Position numbers and translations under genes: made by a program
Notes under the pieces: generated by a model
What the model was told of the DNA's origin: nothing
What the model saw: the letters and a program-made list of their open reading frames with translations, nothing else
Databases searched by the model: none
Shown: in pieces, positions 55,096 to 64,000 of the stretch
Layout: every line of letters begins with the position of its first letter
How positions within the stretch are numbered: the stretch's first letter is position 1
DNA from: Ariolimax columbianus
Taxonomy: Eukaryota > Mollusca > Gastropoda > Stylommatophora > Arionidae
Length of the DNA stretch: 64,000 nucleotides
Assembly (NCBI GenBank): GCA_036924085.1
Contig: JAVGWX010000013.1
Span: 57,453,652 to 57,517,651, forward strand
Reading direction: 5' to 3'

Positions 55096-55239
55096 AGAAA
55101 AGCTATGGTGGCGTCGTCCATCCCGAACCAATCTCAATCAAACTAGTATCAGTTTATTCCCAATAAAAATAACATGAAGATTAGCTTGACTGTATGCAGA
55201 CTGTAGAGCTGCCCTAACAGATGCTTAGTTTTATACTTT

Positions 55240-55400
55240 AGTGCATGGCCGAATGGTTTCGAGGCCTGCCTGCCGATAAGGATGGCAGCTGTTCGAATCC
55301 CCGGTATGGTATATGTTGTTTTTCTGTTGGCGGTGAAATAAACAAACATAGTCCTCAGCCTTCAAAACCCTAGCAATGGGAAAAATGTCGTATAACAGGT
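55240..55400 (+). repeat. tRNA-Ser-like SINE family C, copy 2
   Basis: GCATGGCCGAATGGTTTCGA, box B GTTCGAATCCCC, GGTGAAATAAACAAACATAG and AAAAATGTCGTATAACAGG. Shorter than the 30.1-kb copy by about 65 bp in the middle. Confidence 0.8.
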
Positions 55401-55444
55401 TTTTTAAAATGTTTAAATTTTTTTTTATTTTAGATAGGAATACT

Positions 55445-55665
55445 TGGGGGTACCAATGGTATATACATAAGGTGTTCGCCTCGGGTGCTGGAGGCCATGG
55501 GTTCAAATCGTGGTGGAGACCGGAACGTTTTCTGGTAAAAATTGTCCCTGATCTCTGAGTAGTGAGATCGGACATCTGTGTTCAGTGGCGTGCACGTTAA
55601 AAATCCCTTGACAGTTGGAAATCGAAAAGAGTAGGCTTAACGGATGCTGCTCATGTAAAATTTAA
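55445..55665 (+). repeat. tRNA-like SINE family D, copy 3
   Basis: CCTCGGGTGCTGGAGGCCAT, box B GGGTTCAAATCG, AGTAGTGAGATCGGACATCT, core GTGCACGTTAAAAATCCCTT and GACAGTTGGAAATCGAAAAG. Confidence 0.85.
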
Positions 55666-55734
55666 GTTAAAAATCTACTAAAATTATTCTAGTTTCTCGC
55701 CCCCCAAAGAGAATATGGGGCTATAACATAAATT

Positions 55735-55815
55735 CTTGGTTGTGTGGTTTACAGAGCTCCATAGATGGCGCCTTACAGGCTGCAGGTCTACCTTGCTCTA
55801 ATTTTCGCCTCCACC
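55735..55815 (-). repeat. Family E fragment
   Basis: Minus fragment: AGAGCTCCATAGATGGCGCC, TGCAGGTCTACCTTGCTCTA. Confidence 0.6.
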
Positions 55816-55921
55816 TGTCCCAAAAATAGGCGATCGAATATTCCAGATACGGGGATTGATCTGGCAAGTTACAAGTGAAAATATGAAACGAAGACGTCTA
55901 GAGACACAAGTAGACTGAAAA

Positions 55922-56460
<539 letters not shown>

Positions 56461-56885
56461 GCGGAAACTATTAACAAAGACAACATTCTTAAGGAAAATG
56501 CAATAACCAATACATCTGGACGTAATGGAGAAGTACATAACAAGACATGCCCTGAATAGGAACCGGAAAGTGGAAGAAAACAATTAAGGACACAAACGAC
56601 AAAGAACAATTTCAGGGGCAATTGGCTTGGAGTTGTTGAAAATCAAGCAGACTGATCGAAATAGGAATCGGCCGAGGTCACCAGTTGCAGCCAAATGCTC
56701 CAACACGCGCTGACGGTGCTAGCTTGTCCTGGCTCTGTCTTCATTTTTGCAAGTGTTAGACATAGTTTTATCTAATTTATTTAGTTTTTATGCATTCACC
56801 TTTTTCTTAAGCAGACGAGCGTCGCACTCTGTTTGTCACCCAATTATCCAGTGAATCCGACTTCAGCACACATCTTGCAAATAGA
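56461..56885. other. Mostly unassigned; weak SINE B remnant
   Basis: 56780-56880 weakly resembles a minus family B body (GTCGCACTCTGTTTGTCACC, GTGAATCCGACTTCAGCACA). Confidence 0.35.
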
Positions 56886-56887
56886 GC

Positions 56888-57268
56888 TTATTTCAGTGAT
56901 ATTTTGATATTCTTTTTCTTCATGCTTTTCCATCGATCAACTAATGCTGTGCTGCTAGTCCAGCGAGGTTCACGAGGGAGACTGCAATTCATATTTTCGC
57001 CGGTCCCCACAGCTTTGCGAGCATGGTTGCTCCCCAGGCCAGACTGCCTCTCTTTGGTCAGCATAGGTAGGGCAGTCCTGCACGATATGTTCTGGTGTTT
57101 ACTTGGGTGCTCCACAATCGCACGTGGAAGTGTCTCTGATACCCATTCTGTGGAGGTGGGCCTTGAGTCTACAATGTCCCGTCTGAGTCTGAAGATCTTT
57201 GTCTGCCTTGATATTCTGAGCTCGACAATGTTGAACGAGCGACCAGATGCACTAACTTCTTCACAAAC
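56888..57268 (-). pseudogene. LINE 3' end with zinc knuckle
   Basis: Minus strand: LRTGHCRLKAHLHRMGIRDT then STCDCGAPK, stop, TPEHIVQDCPTYADQRE: the complete C-x-C..H..C knuckle of an I-type LINE with one stop (TAA). Confidence 0.85.
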
Positions 57269-57640
57269 CTTGTCCCACCCACCAACCTTTCCCCGCCCCC
57301 CTCGACCCCCCCCCTCCCCTCATCGCCCCCCTCTCCTTCATATCATTTATATTACAGTCATCATCAGAGTACCTTCAGATGTATATTGGAATTCTGATGT
57401 CATATATTATCAATATTTTAACTTTGTAAGTTAGTCACTTAATCGATCAATTAATCAATCAATCATTAATAGTCCTTTATTAATCGTTAAAAAAATATTA
57501 TTGGCTTTACGGATCTTGCCTCTGTTATTTACGTTACGTTCTAGTCTACCTAGTAAAAACAAGTACCTGTCCATGTTTATAAACTAGGACAGGAACAGTG
57601 TTACTGGTCACATAACCTCCGAAAAAATATGTGACCTTAG
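57269..57640. other. No gene recognised
   Basis: C-rich tract 57300-57335; then A/T-rich with ATCAATCAATC words. Confidence 0.4.
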
Positions 57641-57649
57641 TTCCACAAT

Positions 57650-58240
57650 AAAATCTCCAATACGTCATCCGGAACCTCATACGTGCTCAACACATCGAAC
57701 TCACAAATCTCTAACACGTCATCTCTAACCTGAAATGTCTGTAAATATTTATAATGTCAGACGTTCCTAATACGTCATCTCTAACGTCCTATGTCGCTAA
57801 CACGTCATCTTTCACGCCAGATGCATCTAACACGTCATCTCAGATGTATTAATTCAAACGTCATATCTAGTGTCGGCTGTCTCTAATACGTCATCTTAGA
57901 TGTATCAAACACGTCATTTCTAGCGCCAGCTGACTCAGACACGTCATCTCAATTGTCTTTTACACGTCATCTCTAACGCCAGCTGTCTCCAACGTCATCT
58001 CATATATCTTAAACACGCCATTTCTAACACCAGCTGTCTCTAAGACGTCATCTCAGATGTCTATAAAACACGTCAGCTGAGTTGTCTCTAACACGTCATC
58101 TGAGTTGTCTCTAACACTTCATCTCAGTTGTCTCTAACACGTCATCTGAGTTGTCTCTAACATCATGTCATCTCAGATGTCTCTAAGATCATGTCATCTC
58201 TAACGTCAGATGTATCTAATTGTCTGAAAGCCCTTTTAAG
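57650..58240. repeat. Imperfect 25-35-bp minisatellite
   Basis: Repeated CTAACACGTCATCTC(A/T) and AG(A/T)TGTCTCTAA words with variable spacing; best preserved at 58070-58190. Confidence 0.85.
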
Positions 58241-58500
58241 CAGAAAGCTCTTCGTTACAATGCCCACCAGATTCCCTGGATATGCCCCTGGTTGCGCACG
58301 TGGAAGCCCATATATATCATGTTTGAATAAGACTAGCAATATTTCCTATAACTTATGTTAGGGACCGTTGTCTGGCCTTCCATTGTTGATTATCCAAGCG
58401 GCCTTTATGTCACCGACACATGCTTTAGTTTGTGTTCTATCAATTAATCGCCACGTCCTTACTGATCCTCTGTACATTCCACTATCTAGACATTGTCATT
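58241..58500. other. No gene recognised
   Basis: Unassigned. Confidence 0.4.
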
Positions 58501-58504
58501 CCCT

Positions 58505-58795
58505 TGATCTTCTGTAAAGTAAAGTAAAGTAAAGTAACCCATTTCATTACTGCCGTAGGGGTGTGAGGTGTTAGCGATCTCTCATTTCAAAGGTTTGACT
58601 ATATGAGGGCGGTAGCCATCTCCTCTCCCTCGCTGCTTTTACATCCTGGACTGAACCGGTACCAATTTAAGGCTGGGTTGACCCGGGAGCCATTGCGGTC
58701 TGAAAAAACATTACCGCCTCAACTGGGGAATGAACCCAGGACCACTCAGATGCGAAGCCAGCGCACTAACTACTGCGCTACGTTGCTCCTATCTT
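58505..58795 (-). repeat. tRNA-like SINE with TTTAC tail
   Basis: Minus strand: GTAGCGCAGTAGTTAGTGCG (box A-like), GGTCCTGGGTTCATTCCCC (box B), body with CCCGGGTCAACCCAGCC, and a (TTTAC)n tail at 58516-58537. Only copy in the window. Confidence 0.7.
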
Positions 58796-59028
58796 CTGTA
58801 CATTCCACTAATCTAGACATTTTCATTGCATTGACCTTCTGTACATTCCACTAATCTAGACATTTTCATTCCATTGACCTTCTGTACATTCCACTAATCT
58901 AGACATTTTCATTCCATTGACCTTCTGTACATTCCACTAATCTAGACATTTTCATTCCATTGACCTTCTGTACATTCCACTAATCTAGACATTTTCATTC
59001 CATTGACCTTCTGTACATTCCAAGTAGG
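58796..59028. repeat. 43-bp minisatellite
   Basis: Five to six units of TCTGTACATTCCACTAATCT plus AGACATTTTCATTCCATTGA plus CCT. A single diverged copy lies just left of the SINE at 58470-58515, so the SINE appears to have landed inside the array. Confidence 0.9.
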
Positions 59029-59414
59029 CATATTACCTGTTTTGTTATTGTGGATTTTATTTCGCTTTTATCTTGAGTTCTATATTTTGACCTGTCCTTA
59101 AATATTGCAATTACGTCATCAATAATATTAAATTCAATTGTTTGTTCATTACTGTATGCTTTATTGTTTACTTTATTACGGCTACACACACAGATCTCTC
59201 ATTTATTTGCTCATATTTGTTTTGTTTCAATAAATGTAATTTTGATATTTTTGACAAATGGATTAAGAATGTGTGTCTTTCTTGATAATGTGCCGAATAC
59301 TGGGGTTAAGGTCCATAGTTGAGATATTATTAGCTTTCTAAGTCAGAATATAAGTCAAAAAAAGCTTATATATGGAGAATATTGTTTGTGTGTGCGTATG
59401 TATGTTTGTCGATG
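59029..59414. other. No gene recognised
   Basis: A/T-rich DNA. Confidence 0.4.
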
Positions 59415-59416
59415 TA

Positions 59417-60162
59417 CGAGGCGTGTTCAAATGAAACCGGACCTAACTGAACCAAGTGAACGTTCATATGATGCGCATGATGACGTCACTTCTGATGTAG
59501 ACAGCACATACCAACAGTCATGTTTGCAAAATTCCATTATCCTCCGACTCATAGTTTCTTCAGCAGACCGTTAAAAACATGGTGGGTGTGATATGGAATC
59601 TGCCCAGAGTTGATCAGCGACCGGTGATTCGGTTTCAAACAGCTGAAGGGTGTCGACCAGTTGGTATTCATCACAGAATGCAGACAGTGTATGGTGACAA
59701 AGGTGGTGTCAAAGACGACAGTGAAGAACTGGACAACGATGTTTAAAGAAGGACGTGAGTTAACGAAAGATCATCCGAGACCAGGTCAGCCGCATATTGT
59801 TACGTCAGAAGATGCCATCGTCAAAATTAATGCAGCAATTCGCGTGGACCGTCGTAGGAGCTTACGTTCGACACACTGTTGTCACAATACACTGCCTGCA
59901 TTATGCGATGAATGTCAACTGGTCGACATCCTTCAGCTGTTAGAAACCGAATCACCGCTCGCTGATCAACTCTGGACGCATTCAATATAACAGCTGCCAT
60001 GTTTTCATTGGTCTGCTGAGAAACCTATGAGTCGGAGGCTAATGGAATTGTGCAAACATGACGTTTGGTATGTGCTGTTTACATCAGAAATGACGTCTCC
60101 ATGTGCATCGTACATATGTTCACTTAGTGCAGTTAGGTCCTGTTTCGTTTGAACACGCCGCG
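59417..60162 (+). mobile_element. Fold-back mariner element with complete ends
   Basis: A 746-bp element flanked by TA (59415-59416 and 60163-60164). The left end CGAGGCGTGTTCAAATGAAA is matched by the inverted right end TTTCGTTTGAACACGCCGCG. The inverted arms are far longer than usual mariner termini: about 285 bp (59417-59700 against 59878-60162), so each includes the helix-turn-helix start. The centre (59700-59875) encodes SKTTVKNWTTMFKEGRELTK, HPRPGQPHIVTSEDAIVKIN and VDRRRSLRSTH. The catalytic domain is absent, so it is non-autonomous. Confidence 0.9.
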
Positions 60163-60850
60163 TATGTATGTGTATGTCTGTGTGTGGACATGTTTCTCTG
60201 TGTGTATGTACCTGTGTTTATGCGTGTGTGTGCGGGCATATGTCTGTGTGTGTGTGTCTGCAGGCATATGTCTGTGTATCTCTGTATATGTTCATATCTC
60301 TGTCTGTGTCTGTGCGTGTCGGTGCATGTATGCATAAATCTGTCTGTGTGAATCTATGTATTTCTCTCCTTTCTGTAATTGTATGTGCGTGTGTATGTAT
60401 CTCTCTTTCTCTCTATCTCATTATCTCTCTCTTTCTCTCTCTTTCTCCTTTCTGTAATTGTATGTGCGCGCCCATGTATTTCTCTCACTCTAACTCTCTT
60501 TATCTCTCTCTCTCCTTTCTGTAATTGTATGTGTGTGTCCTTGTATTTCTCTCTCTCTCTCTTTATCACTACCACTTCCTTCTGTAAATGTATGTGTTTG
60601 TCTATGTATCTCCCTCTCTCTTTCTCTCTCTCCCACTTCCTTCTGTAGTTGTATGTATGTGTCTATGTATCTCCCTCTCTCGTTCTCTCTCTCCCCCACT
60701 CCCTTCTGTAATTGTATGTGTGTCTATGTATCTTTCTGTCTTTCTCTCTCTCCCTCTCCCTTCTGTAACTGTATGTGTGTGTTCATCTCTCTCTCTCCTT
60801 CTCTCTTCCTCTCTCTCTTTCCCTCTCCCTTCTGTAACTGTATGTGTGTC
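60163..60850. repeat. GT-rich then CT-rich low-complexity region
   Basis: (GT)n-rich at 60170-60350. Then about seven units of 55-75 bp at 60355-60850 pairing CTCTCTCTC with TTCTGTAATTGTATGTGTGT. Open frames here are artefacts. Confidence 0.9.
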
Positions 60851-61574
60851 TTTGACATGTGTCATCTCTGGTCCGTATATTTGACCAGCTCAACTTTCTC
60901 TCTTATTTCTCCAACGTGTCCTTAGGGGACAGTACTAGCAGGAGTATGATGGTGTTAGTAAAAAATTCATAAAAAATTTAATTTCAAAGACAGAGAACCC
61001 ACAAGACAAAGAAATGGCAGAGCTATCTACAACAATACATGTCTTTTGGAGTAGAATACATACATGTAGTGAATTCAACTTTTTAAATGATAAGTTCATT
61101 GTACACATGAACACAATATGGATAATATTGTCTTGTACATTCGCAAGTAATGGTGTAATGAAATTCATTCACATTTAAACAACATATAAATAAATTGTAC
61201 TTGTTCATCCGGAACTAAAGAAAAATAATATAGATTTCATAGATTTAATTTTACATCACCTGAAAGTTGACGTATTGTGGGGTAGAAAAATATTAACTTC
61301 GAATGAACATAAAAATGAATATAATAAAGTTATAGTAGTTTCAGTAGTACCCGCTATAGACTGCTGTACGGTAAAACAGTCTGAAAAATATTATGATGAT
61401 TGATTAATATTTGACAGTTATGACATTTTTATGATCAAAAATTTTTCATTTTGGAACAAAACAGACAACCCATATTTCTTTCCAGAATTCCACACACTTA
61501 CCTCAATGACCCCCTGCCAGGTAAGGGAAGCCTTCCTACTGAGTTTGTGCCTCCTCTAACCCAAGTTGTTTACT
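60851..61574. other. A/T-rich DNA, no gene recognised
   Basis: Probably 3' flank of the Mutator-like element; no inverted terminal repeat recognised. Confidence 0.4.
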
Positions 61575-63697
61575 TCATCTCGATCTTCTTGCTTCCAGGG
61601 ATGCTTCTGTTGCTTTCCTTTGAGCATTTTGCAACCGTTCCTTATCAGTGATTGAGAAATACTCTGACGTGAAACGTCCACATAACAGCTGCATCTCTGC
61701 AAAGGGGGGCTTTCGTGGCTTTTGCTCCATCGTTGAAAAGGAGGGTTGCTATGCCAACAGCAATCTTAACAGCCGCTAATCCATGGTACTTGTGTTTGGG
61801 GCAATATCGCCATATTCTGCCATTGATGGATTCATTAGCATTCTGGGTGTATTAATCAAGACATTTTGTCAACAGATCAGGGTGGGACAAATCTCTGAAA
61901 ACTGGCTTGATGACATCCATAATGGCCGCAGGCAGGTTGTTTCTATGTGTATAATCAATTTCTTTGTTGGCAACAACAGCTTGTTTATATGGACACCAAC
62001 TTATTTTACACAGATTGTGGGCAGGCCTCTCGTCTGTGGAGAGTTTGTAAAAATATATCGCCCAAACAGCTTCGCGCATTCCTTTCAAGTTTTTCTTATT
62101 GCCCCTAATTGCATTTCCATAATGTTTCTGGATGGAGTCAATCTGTGTGTCTGTAAGCCTTCCCTTTCCACCAATATTCTTCCCATCTGACAATTTCCTT
62201 CCACCTGAAGAAGTCTTGATTTTGCGCAGACGAGTTCCCATTCTTTTTTGCACATGACCTACACTTTCTATCTTCTCAACTAGGATATCACCATATGGCG
62301 CTGAGTCATAGACTCGCTTGAAACTGTTCGTGTCTCCATCACCATACGGCTCTGAGTCATAGACTCGCTTGAAACTGTTCGTGTCTCCATCACCATACGG
62401 CTCTGAGTCATAGACTCGCTTGAAACTGTTCGTGTCTCCATCACCATACGGCTCTGAGTCATAGACTCGCTTGAAACTGTTCGTGTCTCCATCACCATAC
62501 GGCTCTGAGTCATAGACTCGCTTGAAACTGTTCGTGTCTCCATCACCATACGGCTCTGAGTCATAGACTCGCTTGAAACTGTTCGTGTCTCCATCACCAT
62601 ACGGCTCTGAGTCATAGACTCGCTTGAAACTGTTCGTGTCTCCATCACCATACGGCTCTGAGTCATAGACTCGCTTGAAACTGTTCGTGTCTCCATCACC
62701 ATACGGCTCTGAGTCATAGACTCGCTTGAAACTGTTCGTGTCTCCATCACCATACGGCTCTGAGTCATAGACTCGCTTGAAACTGTTCGTGTCTCCATCA
62801 CCATACGGCTCTGAGTCATAGACTCGCTTAAAACTGTTCGTATCTCCATCACCATACGGCTCTGAGTCATAGACTCGCTTGAAACTGTTCGTGTCTCCAT
62901 CACCATATGGCTCTGAGTCATAGACTCGCTTGAAACTGTTCGTGTCTCCATCCCCAACAAAGCGTGTTTACCTCAGTTTATTTCGTTCAACATCTGAGAA
63001 ATTGTTGCCTCCCTACCTCCAGATGAGCCACTGTGTGTTGCTGTACATTGAGTTTGATGATTCTGTTTCCACAATGTATACGCCTCTGAATATTTGTCTT
63101 TAACTTTCCAATAGTCGCAAGATTTGCACACTTTTGAGAGTGTCCCGGTGTCCAGTACCGTCCCTGTGACACAACCAATCAGTGTAGTTACTCCTATTTT
63201 TGACGAATTTCCGCGAGTCATCCAAGTTCCATCTACAGATACATCAATATTACGGCACACATCAGCTGACTCTGTCTCTTCTGCTAACTTGAATTCTGTT
63301 TCTGCTGCTTTCTTCATACCAGCTGCCTGTGAGGAACCAACAGCACGTTCTATCCTACCATTTATCAGTTTGTATGTACTCTTCAGGACGGGTGGAGGAA
63401 GATTCATCATTCCGCAAAATGTCTGCAAATTTAAATGGCCACCACCGACACATCCCATAGCAAAAACCGCTCTCCTATTGATTGAGTGTACTTGTAAACT
63501 GTTGCTGATGTTGACACTAATTTGTAGGTTAGAAGGGAAAGGAGTTTGTTTTTGGCACTTTCTGTTGCTGCACACAAATTCAAATTTACTGCCCAGTCCA
63601 CGTCTTTCATGTTCAGTAAGTCTGACTTGGCTGTGACAAAATGCACAAACGAGCTGTGATGTAATCTGGTGACAGAGACTATCCAGGTCAATTGTTG
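61575..63697 (-). pseudogene. Mutator-like (MULE) DDE transposase, broken
   Basis: DNA transposase of the kind annotated as Mutator-like in invertebrates. Minus strand, 5' to 3': CAFCHSQVRLTEHERRGLGS and VCSNRKCQ (zinc-binding start), AVFAMGCVGGGH, FCGMMNLPPPV, VSVDGTWMTRGNSSKIGV (first catalytic Asp), LSKVCKSCDYW, HSGSSGGREA, then RFVGDGDT (second acidic block), GHVQKRMGTRLRK, PAHNLCKISWCPYKQAV, TQNANESINGRIWRY (likely catalytic Glu), ending KATEASLEARRSR. Damage: a frameshift near 62975 with stops at 62973 and 62968, a stop at 61852, a frameshift near 61647, and a 13-fold in-frame repeat at 62290-62952. The start is lost in the 41-bp array. Catalytic assignments are family-based inference. 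Confidence 0.85.
62290..62952. repeat. 51-bp (17-codon) minisatellite inside the transposase
   Basis: Thirteen units of exactly 51 bp with a handful of substitutions. In the transposase frame each unit reads DGDTNSFKRVYDSEPYG. The preceding VG and following DILVEK belong to the single-copy protein. Confidence 0.95.
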
Positions 63698-64000
63698 TGA
63701 TGTAATCTCGTGACAGAGACTATCCAGGTCAATTGTTGTGATGTAATCTCGTGACAGAGACTATCCAGGTCAATTGTTGTGATGTAATCAGGTGACAAGA
63801 GACTATCCAGGTCAATTGTTGTGATGTAATCTGGTGACAGAGAATATCCAGGTCAATTGTTGTGATGTAATCTGGTGACAGAGAATATCCAGGTCAATTG
63901 TTGTGATGTAATCAGGTGACAAGAGACTATCCAGGTCAATTGTTGTGATGTAATCTGGTGACAGAGAATATCCAGGTCAATTATTGTGATGTAATCTGGT
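63655..64000. repeat. 41-bp minisatellite at the transposase 5' end
   Basis: About eight units of GATGTAATCTGGTGACAGAG plus ACTATCCAGGTCAATTGTTGT, running off the window. The unit nearest the gene reads in frame as IDLDSLCHQITSQ on the minus strand, so the array was seeded by the transposase N-terminal coding sequence. Confidence 0.9.

Noticed and set aside
60103..60925. Overlapping Cys/Leu/Ser-rich frames suggesting small secreted or membrane proteins
   Set aside because: GT- and CT-rich low-complexity DNA, open in many frames at once.
62280..62960. 226-codon minus frame with METRTVSSESMTQSRMV repeats
   Set aside because: Out-of-frame reading of the 51-bp array; the frame matching the transposase on both sides reads DGDTNSFKRVYDSEPYG.

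Overview
Repeat-dominated nuclear DNA of an animal. The LINE, SINE, mariner and Mutator-like remnants, the intron-split bZIP gene and the GATA-type microsatellites suggest a mollusc, perhaps a gastropod. This is an inference from style of repeats, not from a diagnostic gene. There are no prokaryotic operons, no rRNA and no tRNA gene that I would call functional.

Only one host gene is convincing: a Fos/ATF3-like bZIP transcription factor on the + strand. It has exons at 42499-42819, 49101-49208 and 51378-52418, phase-0 junctions and GT/AG borders. Its 108-bp middle exon carries the basic region, and its zipper aligns without gaps to Fos. Intron 1 holds a perfect 3.75-kb TCTA array plus other repeats. 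Intron 2 holds a SINE, a TTAAC-type array, a CAT-rich array and a 32-bp minisatellite. An upstream exon probably exists but was not found.

The rest is a graveyard of transposable elements. 0-10 kb: CR1-like and other LINE 3' ends, SINE-like families, minisatellites, and a LINE inserted in a SINE with a visible target-site duplication. 11.8-13.8 kb: a SINE-derived 31-bp array, then a three-tier higher-order repeat. 14-26 kb: LINE fragments and two mariner copies. 26-34 kb: long 33/36-bp satellite, AT-rich DNA, LINE fragments. 34-42 kb: more LINE 3' ends. 42.5-52.7 kb: the bZIP gene. 53-60 kb: SINEs, a GATA array, a fold-back mariner. 61.6-63.7 kb (- strand): a broken Mutator-like transposase whose GDGD segment is repeated 13 times in frame.

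Recurring theme: many tandem arrays grew from pieces of transposable elements, often from coding segments and sometimes with periods that are multiples of three (27, 30, 33, 51, 57 bp). I found no evidence of a new enzymatic or defence system. Family letters A-H below are local labels for interspersed repeats that recur inside this window.
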